The notes: generated from the letters alone by a model not told the origin. Counted from the first letter of the stretch, positions 25,034 through 36,654 are shown. The stretch is DNA of 64,000 nucleotides from Selaginella tamariscina (GCA_003024785.1 PUQB01000022.1:1000001-1064000); one strand, 5' to 3'. Made by a program: numbers and translations.

Positions 25034-26783
25034 ATGGAGTCGTCGTCAAATTTTGGGTAAGAATTAAAATAAACTCTGTTATACTCAGATATGTGCTTGA
25101 ACTAATCATTTTTGTATTCAGATGTGGAATTGAGGTGACATTAAAAACGAGAGTAGGAGAAGAGATGGGCAGGGGATTCTGGAATCAACTTGGCCATATT
25201 TCAAACTAAACGGGAAGCGCATTGGAACAACCATGGTTGCTGTTAAACTAACCTCTGTCACATCGCATGGACAAGCAAAACAATGGAAAGTGGGTGTGCT
25301 AGTCAAGCATCCGAAAGCATGCTGTGAACCCAGATTGAACGATGCTCGACACATATGCCTTGTTCCATCCAATGTCAGGTTCTCGGATCCAGAGGTCGCC
25401 AGTTACAACATGGAACAACGATGGAGGAGATGGAAGTCTTGGCTGATTTGGTGATTGATGGCAAATTACAGATTAACAACAACAGCCCCACCTCTCCTTT
25501 TCATCTCAAGGCAATGGAGTTGAAGACGGTCAGGCACTTCAAGGAGTGGTTGGGAATACACTGCCACAAACTGGGTTGGATTTCGGCTTCAACATACGAA
25601 GAGGTCAGCAAATATTTGCATGTGACAAATGATGATATGCTTGTCGAATGGGTGAATCAATCGGAAGATCTGGGCAAGAATCTATTGCACGCCAACGCCA
25701 AAAAGGAGAACATTGCGATGACGCCTTCTCTTATGGCAGTCCTTCAGCAGCGGAGAACCGAGTTGAACCTTATAAAGGAGGATGCTACGAATCACGACAA
25801 GCCCTACAGATGTTTGTTGTTGGATTCGGAGACTTTATGGGGTACCATCACTGCTTGTAGGAAACCGTTTCAATTGTTCGTGATGGATCGGCGGGTGTCA
25901 AAAAATCCTTCGACAGACAGGACACTAGAGGATTTGGTGGAGAAACTTAGCCGTGCAAGTATGTACAAAGAAGGTATTTATTATTGAATTCATACTTGCA
26001 CTCTTGACTGATATCTACGTTTTCAGGTATTTATTTCTTGATTCTTGCTCATGTCACCGATACCTTTGCCTTCTCCTTTGCCAAGAGGAATAAACATCGT
26101 TGGACAGGATTTTATATGAATGATGCTGATCCGAAGTGCATTGATTCGGTTGTTCACTTGGTTGTTAGGAATGCGCCAAACAATTTCAAATGACTGAGGC
26201 ATCTGTTTGCACTCCAACGGCCCTGAACCTCCATCCGATACACCGATAGGTGAGAGTGACGTATTCGGCAATGTACGTTATCCAAACATCACAAGTCAAG
26301 CGGCACGGAGCATCGTCAACTTGATCAGGGGTCCTCACAGTGATGCGTGGGTTTTTGACTACTGCACTAGGGGGTCCGTCTTGAAGGAGTGTTACCTTCG
26401 GCATACATGTGTATTTGCCGTTGAAAAGGATAAGACCATGGTTGAGGACCTGAACAAGTGGATAGATAGGTTCTCAACTGAACCCCAACGAATCCATAAA
26501 GGAGTATTTGAGAAAGTTCCCTCCAGATAAGTGCGATAGCTCTGAAGACGAATCTGGTTCAATGTCGGAGTCTGAGGACGAACTTCAATCAGATATTAGA
26601 CCGGAAGTTATCTCGAGGAGTACAGAACATTCGCACACTCCATTACCCATGGAAACATCAATAGAAGATGCAGAAGATCTTGAACCATCTCACAAGCGGC
26701 TTAGACCTTCTTCGCCTCACTCAGAAGGTAATAGCGAAGAAGAATTGTTAATGAGTTTTAGAGTGACGAATAGTTGTAAATGA
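25034..26783 (+). pseudogene. ParB/methyltransferase-like gene, copy B (ParB domain deleted)
   Basis: It starts MESSSN at 25034, followed by a GTAAGAATT donor, a TTGTATTCAG acceptor and the well-kept N-terminal exon (GIEVTLKTR, then HGQAKQWKVGVLVKHP). At about 25410 the sequence jumps from the VASYN codons straight to GTTMEEMEVL. This removes roughly 1.45 kb, including the ParB-like domain and the first intron. The rest is good: a long frame to 25987, then an intron (GTATTTATTATTG donor, ACGTTTTCAG acceptor at about 26026). The methyltransferase-like region follows, with IVNLIRGPHSDAWVFDYC and CVFAVEKDKTM in one frame. This is the most complete motif-I region in the window (FDYCTRGSVLKE). A tail of acidic residues follows, with SHKRLRPSSPHS. 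Small frame breaks remain. Confidence 0.72.
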
Positions 26784-26869
26784 GTGTAACATAAGGCATT
26801 TTTGTATATTTCGTTTATATTTGTACAGAAAATAAATTCTCAAGGATTAATGAAGCTTTTAGTTCAAAC

Positions 26870-28216
26870 ATGGGTCACACATTAACAAGGTAAATAATAT
26901 ACCTTGATAATTTTAAGGTCAGCTAATTATCATTTTGCAGATGTAATGAAACAATTGAGAACATGGATTTTCAGCATTGGCATGAGGTAAGAGAGGGGTT
27001 TGGCGACAATTTCTTGTGCCACATGTCAGAATGACAGAGTTCATGCAGGAAATGGATAATAATGCAGCTCAAAACATCGTTACCATGGGGGCCACTTCAG
27101 TTTTTTCATCATCATTTTTATTGGCTTCAGTTCCGAAATCAATTTCTTCAGCGCATGCAATATCTGAATCTTGTAAGGATGATGTACAATTAAATGATGA
27201 AGGGATAGGCAACGAGATAGTGGCAACGGATAAATGTGAAAGGGAGCAAACAAGTGATTTGCAAAGTATTCAAGAGGCAACGCTATCCATGTTACTCATG
27301 GCCATATTGTGTTGTTGGATGTCAATGGTGTTCTGCTTCATCGACAAAGGCCCAGGATAGGAAAAAAGAAATCAAACAAGGAGATTTCATTCCTTGTCAT
27401 GGTAAATTTCGATATGATATTATTTTTCGTCCAGGGTTGGATCGTCTCTTTCAAAAGCTTAAGGAGATGGGTGCGCTTGTGGGGATTTGGTCATGCATGC
27501 AGATTCATAACTTAACACCGCTGTTGAATTTGCTTAAGAAACATTGTAGTGTTGCAGAAGAGGTGATTCGTAAAGATTGGATTTTTGACCAGCGAATATG
27601 TTATAAACCTCTCGAATTTCACAATATAAGAAAGGAAAGCAAGCCGTACTTCTTCAAGAATGAAAGAATAATTGGGACTCATGGGGAGATCAGTCGCTTA
27701 AGGATAATGAAGAACGCACAGATGTTAGTGTAGACGACTCTCCTCAGAAGGCTATGCTCAACCAAAACATTGCTTGTATTCATCCAATCACTTTCGATCC
27801 ATATTCTGATACGATATCATGGATGAGCTAGTGAATACTTGGATACGTGCCTCAGAAAGAAGAATCTCGAAAATTTTGTGAGCAGTATCCACCGTATCAA
27901 CATTTCCTGAAGCTTTTCTTTCTCGTGATTTTGAATTTTATAAAATGAAGGATAGCAACCGGGCGCTTTATAATATTATTCTTAAGGAACGTCATTTTTA
28001 GATGAGCCTTTATGCAGACCTGGTCTTATTACATCTTATGTATTAACAAGGATGGCAACTCCCAATTGCATTCGTGAGAGTGTTAGGTGGTGGCAACAAC
28101 ATCAAGATATTGACCAAAATGATTTGATTAATCCGGAGAGTGATGATTTAGACAAAATGAGGAGATTTCTCTGTATGGTTAGGAAGAAAGTATTTATAAA
28201 TAAATTAACATGTTGA
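26870..28216 (+). pseudogene. HAD phosphatase-like gene, copy B (FCP1/NIF type)
   Basis: Starts MGHTLTR at 26870 with an intron from about 26889 to 26940. Recognisable parts: linker AISESCKDDVQLNDEG; motif I region LLDVNGVLLHRQ near 27310; FRPGLDRLFQKLKEMGALVG and IWSCMQIHNLTPLLNLLKKH (the FCP1-type conserved block); ICYKPLEFHNIRKESKPYFF; the DDSPQKAM C-terminal HAD motif near 27733; and a C-terminal helical region ending KLTC at 28216. The nucleophile is Asp and the +2 residue is Asn. The frame slips just before DDSPQKAM, in the same way as in copy D. The gene is co-oriented with the ParB-methyltransferase-like gene and follows it by under 100 bases. Confidence 0.72.
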
Positions 28217-28458
28217 TAAGGAAATGATTTCATTTGTAATTATGTTTGATAGTATTTCTTATTATTGTAAACTATTTTTAGAATAATATGAATATTCTAA
28301 GATATTTTAGGAATATTCCTTACTAAGTAAGGTTATTGAAGGATTAATTAATTAATTAATTAATATTTAAGGCTTAATTACATATTAATTAAATGATTAA
28401 TTAATAATTAAAACTTAAGTATTAATTAGTAATTTATTTTATTCCCATTTTCATGTAT

Positions 28459-28485
28459 CATGCCCACTTTAGTTACAACGTGCAT
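28459..28485 (+). repeat. Terminal inverted repeat, right end of copy B
   Basis: 27 bp beginning CATGCCCACTTTAGTTACAA and ending GTGCAT, followed by the target duplication AAAC. AATTAATTAATTAATT and GAATATTC subterminal repeats lie just inside it (28285-28400). Confidence 0.92.
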
Positions 28486-28805
28486 AAACCCTTTCAAGAG
28501 AAATATACAGCTTTGGATTTAAGTGAGAAATTAAAAGCATTTTCAAATTTACATGTCAAACTGATAATAATTATGTTAGAATTTCAAATTTTTGATATGA
28601 TAAAGATACTTTTTGATTCCAATGTTTTTTATGAATTGCATTTAATGCATTTAACATTATCAAGTGATTCAAGCTGTATAATTATATGAAATTTTAGTAA
28701 TTATTTTACATTCTTATTATTCCAGTATATATTATATATATATAATTATATAATAGATAAAATGATATATTATTATGTATCATTTAAAATAGATCTTATA
28801 GAGTT

Positions 28806-29640
28806 CTTAATGGGGTGGCGAGATTAATTCGATCAATCTTTCCTCGCCTCCTAGAATGGTTAGTGGGATTAATCCCGCCCACAACTCTTTAAAATGTGAA
28901 AGGAGTAACAGGATTAATTTGGCCAATGTTTCCCTACTTCGTAGAATGGGCAGCAGGATTAATCTTGCCCACAACTTTATGAGACAATGAAGAGGTAGTG
29001 GGATTAATTTCAAATAGTTGTGTGTGGGATTAATTTCGCCCACTATTCTAGAAGTGGCGAGATTAATCTCGCCATCCCTTCCCTGTTTTAAAGAGTTGTG
29101 GGTGGGATTTATCTTGCCCACTAATTTAAGAGGCAGGAAAGCATTAACGAGACTAATCCTGCCACCCATTGAAACTCTCTAAAATCTTATCTAACTAAGA
29201 ATTTTAAGTAAAGAGGATATATGAATGGGATAAATCCTTAACGAATTCTAGTGCAATCCTAATGGATTCTAAACCTCTGAAATAGTTTCACCAAATGACA
29301 CATCACAACAAGTCAATATGTAATCACGCCCACCATTTTAAGAAGTGGATTAATCCCACCAATGTTTCCATGCCTCCTAAATGGTGGGCGGGATTAATCC
29401 CGCCCCCAATTCTAGGAGGCGAGGAAGCATTAACGGGATTAATCCCGCCACCTCTTCCCCGTTGGAGAGAGTTGTGGGCAAGATTAATCCTGCCTAGCTC
29501 TTCCCAGTCGCAGAGAATTGTAGACGAGATTAATCTCGCCACCTCTTCCCTGTCGAAGAGAGTTGGGGTGGGATTAATCCCGCCCACCATTTTAGAAGGT
29601 AGGGAAGTGATAATGGGATTAATCCCACCACAATCAAGTA
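28806..29640. repeat. Degraded palindrome array of old copy A0
   Basis: Two runs (about 28806-29163 and 29330-29640) of GGCGGGATTAATCCCGCC relatives, heavily changed to GAGATTAATCTCG and GTGGGATTAATCCC forms. Some are still perfect palindromes although both arms have changed, such as GGCGAGATTAATCTCGCC at 29056-29073. The spacers are unlike those of A-D. Confidence 0.85.
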
Positions 29641-29762
29641 TGAGAATCTATCCTTACACATAATTATATGTCATTGCACATGCATATATATTAAGCACCC
29701 TCAATTCATATTTTTTTTGCATATTTATCATAAATGACACAAGTATTTATGTGCAAGACAAT

Positions 29763-32700
29763 ATGTTTAATACTGGAAATAAAGTATATCTTTTTAGGAA
29801 TAACGAGATAGTTGGCATTGGAACCATAAAAGTTTAAGATGATAATGCATCATGTCATAATATTGCCCAAGGATCTTGTGTATACGTATGGGTGAATACC
29901 ATTTGCAAACACATTAAGGTTTCTAGAATGGAATTTGAAGAGGGTTCTCCTGTATTGTGGAATGTGAATAAAGTCAAGGCTTACATAAAGAATGCAAAGT
30001 CACAAACAAATATTAGTACAAGTCACAAACAAATATTAGTACAAGTCACAAACAAATATTAATAAAGAATGCAAAGTCACTAACAAATATTAGTACAAGT
30101 CACAAACAAATATTAGTACGAATTCACAAAATGATGGCTTGCTTGCTGTGATGGATGAGGTGATTCTCTTTCTTCATGAGATTGAGGTTGAGAGAGGCAT
30201 CATCTCAGCTACCAATCCAATGGAAGCCATATCAGAAAAGAAACTAGAGGCCTACTTCGTGGGTGTAGTTGTGATAAAGGTTTCACCTTATGGCACATTG
30301 CATCTTGAAACTCTTGTGAGGTGGCGAACATCTGAATTAAAATGGTCATACGATTCAACATATCCAGGGTAAAAAGGCAATTCATGAGTTGCAGATCTAC
30401 CCCAACAAGTTCTAGCAAGAGGGTCAAGATGGATCCCACATCTTCAGCAAGTGTTGTTAAAATCTCCACGATTGATTGCTCCAAGAAGAAGTGTTGTTAG
30501 ATGGCGAAATGAAATGAAATTACCCAATATACACATGCTTTCGTATGCTCACCCAAAAGCAAAGGCATGAGTTTGTATATGCTACATTAACTAGGTGTAT
30601 TGATGGAATGGCCTTGGACACAAGTTATTAGAGTACATCCATGGTATTTAATAAGGTGTCCATCTACTTCAAAGCTTGGTACACTATATATGGGATCCCG
30701 AAGACCACGTCCGACCATTGGAGGATGAGTGGCTAGATGGAACGCGCACCTTAGTACATGGGAACACTCACTTAGTCAAAACCCGCTCTTACATTATGGC
30801 AGCCATAGAGATACTTAAGGCTTTTATGGAGGCAAATGCAGACAACAAAATGCCGTATCACAAATGTAAGGGTCAAGGAAAATCTCAAGGTTTTGCCTTC
30901 AATCTACACTAAATTGAAGATGTGTGAACATGTGAACAAGTGCCTCAGTTTAATAAGGCTCCAAACAATCTGCATTAGTACTTTCAACAACATATGGAAT
31001 ACTCATTTTAAGGATGTGAAGATTGCAAAACACTCTAGCTTTTCCAAGTGTGACACTTGTACATCACTGAAGACTACAGAGGCTTGTGCAAAAACCTTGG
31101 TGAAGATCATTGTCATTCAAAAGAAGATGGAGGCCACATGATTACACAACAAACTTGCGAGTCTCAATACTGTGCACATCACATGTTTTTTGTGTCACGC
31201 TCATTAGAATACATGTGCTTGATCCATGACAAGATGGATCATTCAAAGAATAACATTTCAAAGCTAGTTGTAACACCAAAGTGCCTTGGAAATGTCATGA
31301 AACTTTTAATTTCATTGACATGTGTGCTAACACATGGACATGGTTGCGACTCCAATTTCACTATTGAGTTGTTGGCTATGTGTTTCAGAAACCTTGAAGC
31401 CCACTTACAAACAAGTCTTATGGGTGATCTTAAAATGAAGAAACAACACTTTCAACTTTTACACAATGCATTCATGAACACATCTACACTTGAGGCTACT
31501 TGGGAATATGAGAGGCACTGTCAGCAACCTACACAAAAAACAGATGGCTCTATTGAGAGTTATGGTTCAATGGAGGGATCTAGCTCACATAATGTACATG
31601 TGTCCTTAACATCAAATAAGTTTTTTTGTCATTTGCTTTTACATATGGATAATTGTGCAAACAAAAACAAAAATAAATAAATCATTTTTAGTTAAGGGTT
31701 TCTCAAGCTCATACTTACTTTTATTTTCTAGATATGTACTAGCATACTTGTCAATGCTTATTACCAAAGGTGTGTTTGAAACAATCACGCTCAGTTTCTT
31801 TATAATTGGTCACACTCATGAAGATATTGATACATTCTTTAGCAAGGTCTCCAACTCTATCAAAAGAACAAGTGCACTTACCTTACCACATAAGATGGAT
31901 CTTTTTGAAAATTGCATTTCCAAAAAAAAATTGTGATTTGCTTGTGACTGAGGTGCAAGACTTCAAAAAGATTCTCAAAAAGTATATTAAAGAGGGAGCG
32001 ATTCTTTAACTAATCACCTTGTGCCACTACAATTCTTCTTCTCCATAAGAGATGGTATACATATTATACAATACAAGTTATGGCCATCAGAACAGAAGTG
32101 GTTACCGAAAGAGAGCTTAATGCTCTTCAAAAGTGGAGAGGATGGAAAGCCACTTCTCCCAAAAGGACAATTAAACCCTATTCAATTGAGTGCCCAACTC
32201 AAGGAACAAGAGCTTATTACTAATGACATCAAAAAACTATGTGACATGAATTTAAAAAATCAATGTTAAAGAATTCTAATAAGACAACTGGTTACTCAGA
32301 ATTATATAAGCATATGGTCGACCATTGAAAGACTATTGTTCAAGAGTTAAAAGAGCATTTGTCACAAGTACATAATTACAACACCCTTTTTGGCCTAAAA
32401 CAAGGTGGCGGGAGGAAATTGAAATAACATTAATGAGCATAAACGACATAAAAGCCATTAATGATGTGGAAGTGCAAACCTCACACTGTTTAACAAAAAA
32501 AAAAAAACCTAAACCATATTTTGATTGGTGCAAGAATCTTCAAAAACTTATGATCGTCCTTATTACTCCAAATGTGTTATATAATCAACTTATTTGGATG
32601 GGTCAAATTATTAACAAATCTGAAGTCATTATAAAAAATAATATAGTAAAGGTTGCATAGTTCAAACCACAAAAAATGTGACATGAGAAGAAGAGCAAAA

Positions 32701-32870
32701 GGCATAATGGATGCCTAGAGAAAACATGGTCTCCCAATAAAAAAACTCAACATGTTTTATAAATCTTAAATCTATTTGATATAGATGGATGTCAAGAAGC
32801 GTTGATAAAGTCACAATTAACAAACTTGCAAGAAAATATATGTTTTTAAAACTTAAAGCAATTATAAAAA
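29763..32870 (+). pseudogene. DUF7869-type transposase-like gene, old copy A0 (decayed)
   Basis: Homologous throughout to 9384-12505 but with many substitutions, stops and frame changes. Still visible: YVWVNTI, EFEEGSPVLWN, MDEVILFLHEIEV, the CDTC knuckle near 31045, LIHDKMDHSK near 31215, MDNCANKNKNK near 31645 (the usual Glu is replaced) and IGHTHEDIDTFFS near 31805. A ~24-bp minisatellite has expanded inside the N-terminal coding part. Intron position is conserved (31675-31735). Confidence 0.8.
29996..30124. repeat. Minisatellite inside the A0 transposase gene
   Basis: About five units around GTCACAAACAAATATTAGTA, one variant joined to AAAGAATGCAAA. Other copies have a single GAGTCACAAACAAACAGTAG here, so it expanded locally. 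Confidence 0.85.
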
Positions 32871-33262
32871 TACAAAATATAGTATATTTAATATTCATAA
32901 TTATAATTAACTCTTTAATAATAGTACCCTAACTATATAAATTTATAAAAATTATGGAATATAATGTACCTCTAATGCTCTTTAATAACTTTTATATTAG
33001 GCCCATACAATCTTAAATATAATCTATTATAATGTTATCAATTTTTTGTCCACGAATTTTATAATTTATTAAAAGGTCAATTACAAAAATAAAATGTTTT
33101 AAAGAATATTCTATCTTTAAAAATACATTTTAAAGAATATTATTTCTCTAACATATACTATTTTAAAGAATATTCTTTTAATATTAGAAAATGCTAATTA
33201 AATAATTAAAATTGCTAATTAAATAATTAAAATTACTAATTATTAAGAAATGGGACTATAAA

Positions 33263-33289
33263 CATGCCCATTTTAGTTACAACGTGCAT
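33263..33289 (+). repeat. Terminal inverted repeat, right end of old copy A0
   Basis: 27 bp beginning CATGCCCATTTTAGTTACAA and ending GTGCAT. Subterminal AGAATATTC repeats lie at 33100-33180. Confidence 0.88.
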
Positions 33290-35602
33290 AAAAGAAAAAA
33301 GGACATTTTAAAAGGAAAAGGTTGACGTGGCGAGAGAATGGGTATGTTAAAGCAGTTAGGGCAAGAGAGAAGGGGTCTTCCACACTTGTTCTCTTGTACT
33401 CATGTTCAAAATAGAGGGTGCATATTATATGATCACTTGTGTAAAATTTATGTATACTTCCATTAGAGATGTTTAACAAAGTAATAACCAAAATCCGTTT
33501 TCACCCTTGACTTTGGAGATCAATCACAATGGCACATACATGAAGTAAATTGATATATGTATTTTGGGAATGATAAAAAAAAAATTGTATAACCTTTTTT
33601 AACTGTTCTGAGAAAGTATTAGTTAAACATGAAAATGTGAATTTTCATGTTTAACAATTCCAAATGTTCTAGACAATTGTAGCAAAGTACATGAATACTC
33701 ACTGAAGCCGATGCAACTATTGCTAGAGTTATATGCACCACCGCATGATGTGGTTATCAATTTTATAGTTAGTACCAGAAGTATGGTTGTAACTTGGGCG
33801 ACCATAGGATAACTAATATGCGATATTAAAAGGGCAAATTCACTCATTAGAATACTTGAAGACTTAAAACAAAGACTCATCATTGATAATTGAAACAAGT
33901 GATTTGTAAATTTCTAGATTTAATTTAATTTCATTATACAAATTCAATGAGCATTTCTATAAAAAAAAAAATAAAAAAATGTGATAGTCTTCTACAACGA
34001 GTCACATGAGAGTTTTCTAAACAAACATTTTTAAGTTGCTTGCTAAGGAGGAAGTAAGAAGACAAGTGAAGCTTTTTAATGTACTTGTTAACAACAAATC
34101 TTATCAACAAAGCCCACTTGTTGATTACGAAGCCAAAGCTTCTTAGTGACTTTTGAATATAAATTTTTACTATATTTTATTGCCATTCGCCAAAAACCTT
34201 AAATATGGCATTTTATTTATTTATTTTTTAGACTACCAAGTTTTACCAATTATGAAATTATAAATTTTAAATTTCACTCTTTATTTCTAAGATTTGTCCT
34301 GAATCACAACTAAATTATTTTTATAAAAACTTTGCAATTCGAACTTGAACTCGTTAATACAAATTGATAACACAAAACACGTGTAACTTATTAATTTTGA
34401 ATTACACTTGATTAGAAATTTTGTTCACATATTCAAGAGTTGACTTTGATGAAACATTCTCAATAATTATCAAAATGGTTATTATTATCTTTTAATATAA
34501 ATTTCAAACTTTAAAGTTCATCACATGGACTACATTACTTAACAAAGATTTGAATGAGATGTACACAAGGTTTTACAAGAGGTAAAGGATTAGTTTGTAA
34601 GTTTAAAAAATTAACTTATTAACTCATAATAAGCATTTCAAAAATGATATAAGTATGTGAACATGTTTCTTCTGAGTATGGATTATACATCTTGGAAGTT
34701 CATTTTGTGTAATAGTGAGTTACTTAAGGAATTTAAGCACAATATCTTGTTTCAATTTACCACAATTAACTATTACTTTCAAAAGCAAATTATTTGTTAT
34801 AAGATGGATAATTCTCTAAAGAAGTAATATACATGAATCATCTTGGGACTTGTTTTATGTAAATATCTATAACTATTATAATTTAAAATGTTATTAACCT
34901 AGTTTAAGAGATAATTAATACTCTCTTCATTCAACATAAAAAAAACAAACAATTGCTCAACAATGCACCACATTAAATCCAATAGGACAAAAGACACATA
35001 TGATATGTTTGCTTAAACAACATAAATGAATGAATTATTATTATTTATTAAAACAACAATAATAGAAAATATTAATCAATAATTTATTAATTATACATAC
35101 AACAAAAAGTAGATAATATAGTGAAGCGATCAATTAGTTTTCATATTGTTTGTGTAATAGTAACCTTACTAATAATAATGATAATGTTTTTATTTAATAT
35201 TTGTTCTATTTAATAAGCCCAAACTCATAGCAATTTCATAATTTGATGAGGTCTTCCCACTATCCAATTAAGCCCTCTAGTTAAGAAATAACTGAGGATA
35301 TTGCCTTCACACTAAAGTCAATTATGTTAATTCTTAACCCAATTGAATTAGTTATTTTCTTAACTAAATCTTCCTTAACCAAGGTTCCTTCACATATCAT
35401 TCAGTTAAGTTAATAATTAACCATGCAAGCCAGTTAAATTTAGGAAAACTTATATTTATACCCCTTAAACATTGCAAAATTAGAAATTTATTCATGAAAG
35501 TTCTAAATTTATAATTTTGTCCCTACGACTGATTATATGGATGCACAATCTCTACCAATTTAAACCTGATTCTATAAAAATGTACTAATTTATATCAATA
35601 AA
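33290..35602. other. AT-rich stretch with no recognised gene
   Basis: About 2.3 kb outside the elements. It contains only short chance reading frames, A and T runs and no domain I recognise. It may be host intergenic DNA. It is the only sizeable part of the window with no obvious repeat relationship to the rest. Confidence 0.6.
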
Positions 35603-35674
35603 GTCGTTGTAGTATAGTGGTGAGTATTTCTGCCTGTCACACAGACGACCCGGGTTCGATGCCCGGCAACGGCG
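35603..35674 (+). tRNA. tRNA-Asp (GUC), nuclear type
   Basis: 72 nt folding as a cloverleaf: acceptor GTCGTTG / CAACGGC, discriminator G, A-box TAGTATAGTGG, anticodon loop CTGTCAC (anticodon GTC) and B-box GGGTTCGATGCCC in the CCGGG/CCCGG T arm. No intron and no encoded CCA. The anticodon stem TCTGC/ACAGA has a C-A mismatch at the loop-closing pair and is weaker than the usual plant CCCGC/GCGGG stem. The gene may therefore be a diverged copy or a tRNA-derived repeat head. A tandem array starts directly at its 3' end, and no clear run of four or more T closes it. Confidence 0.85.
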
Positions 35675-36500
35675 AGTTGATTTGGTTTTTATCAAATAAC
35701 CCGCGGGGCGAGAGTGTACATACAATGTATATGCATATTTATTAAGTGAAGAGCAGTTGATTTGGTTTTTATCAAATAACCCGCGGGGCGAGAGTGTACA
35801 TACAATGTATATGCATATTTATTAAGTGAAGAGCTTGTGGTTTTTATCAAATAACCCGCGGGCGAGAGTGTACATACAATGTATATGCATATTTATTAAG
35901 TGAAGAGCTTGAGCATATTAGTATCTTAATTAAAATACTAAAGTCTATCAAATAACCCGCGGGGCGAGAGTGTTTGTACAATGTATATGCATATTTATTA
36001 AGTGAAGAGCTTGAGCATATTAGTATCTTAATTAAAATACTAAAGTCTATCAAATAACCCGCGGGGCGAGATGCATATACATTAAGTGAAGAGCTTGAGC
36101 ATATTAGTATCTTAATTAAAATACTAAAGTCTATCAAATAACCCGCGGGGCGAGAGTGTTTGTACAATGTATATGCATATTTATTAAGTGAAGAGCTTGA
36201 GCATATTAGTATCTTAATTAAAATACTAAAGTCTGTCCATATATCTGTCTATACAATACATTAGTAATTTGTATTTCATCCCCTGCAACGGCGAGTTGAT
36301 TTTATTTTTATCAAATAACCGGCGGGGCAAGAGTGTTTGTGCAATGTATATGCATATTTATTATTTATTTTTATCAATTAACCGGCGGGGCAAGAGTGTT
36401 TGTGCAATGTATATGCATATTTATTATTTATTTTTATCAATTAACCGGCGGGGCAAGAGTGTTTGTGCAATGTATATGCATATTTATTAAGTGAAGAGTT
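35671..36500. repeat. Tandem array starting at the 3' end of tRNA-Asp
   Basis: Three related unit types in sequence. First, 80-bp units (AGTTGATTTGGTTTTTATCA ... AAGTGAAGAGC) at 35675 and 35755, with a shortened third unit. Second, ~102-bp units that add GAGCATATTAGTATCTTAAT and AAAATACTAAAGTC, about four copies, one shortened. Third, 63-bp units (ATCAATTAACCGGCGGGG) near 36310-36490. The sequence GCAACGGCGAGTTGATTT at the tRNA 3' end recurs at 36286, so the tRNA tail belongs to the repeat. Confidence 0.88.
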
Positions 36501-36654
36501 TGAGCATATTAGTCTTTTAATTAAAATACTAAAGTCTGTCCATATATCTATCTATATAATACATTAGTAATTTGTATTCCATGTATGATGTAGAAAGTGA
36601 GCACATAAAGTCATTGAACAATCTAAATAATAATCACCTGGTAACAAGGCAGCA

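Larger units (their letters stand above)
15422..28485. mobile_element. Giant TIR DNA transposon, copy B (full length, 13,064 bp)
   Basis: The only copy with both ends and a full centre in the window. The terminal repeats are at 15422-15448 and 28459-28485, and the 4-bp target duplication AAAC is at 15418-15421 and 28486-28489. The unoccupied form of the target (GAAGAAACCCTTGCC, a single AAAC) can be read in B's own centre at 20983-20997 and in A and D. Layout: DUF7869 gene (minus), palindrome array, AT-rich repeats, RY minisatellite, microsatellites, palindrome array, ParB/methyltransferase-like gene (plus), HAD gene (plus). Both gene arms are damaged: the transposase has an 861-bp tandem duplication and the ParB domain is deleted. 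Confidence 0.92.
28486..33289. mobile_element. Old copy A0, right fragment with transposase arm and terminal repeat
   Basis: Resumes with AAACCCTT, the other half of the site split by B. About 28486-28800 runs in B's orientation and completes the small inverted block begun at 15263. Then come a degraded palindrome array, a degraded DUF7869 gene (plus) and a terminal repeat at 33263-33289. It is more diverged than A-D and is clearly the oldest copy here. The flank after the end is AAAAGAAAAAAGG. Confidence 0.8.

Noticed and set aside
15422-28485. Helitron, Polinton or other large-element identity for the giant transposon
   Set aside because: It has terminal inverted repeats and a 4-bp target duplication, which Helitrons lack. 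No DNA polymerase B, capsid, packaging ATPase or retroviral-type integrase is visible.
33623-33898. 91-residue minus-strand frame in the AT-rich stretch
   Set aside because: No recognisable domain, no repeat in other parts of the window, and of a length expected by chance.
35603-35674. Plastid or mitochondrial tRNA-Asp insertion
   Set aside because: The acceptor stem, A box and anticodon arm fit nuclear plant tRNA-Asp, not the plastid trnD sequence as I recall it, and no other organelle sequence flanks it.
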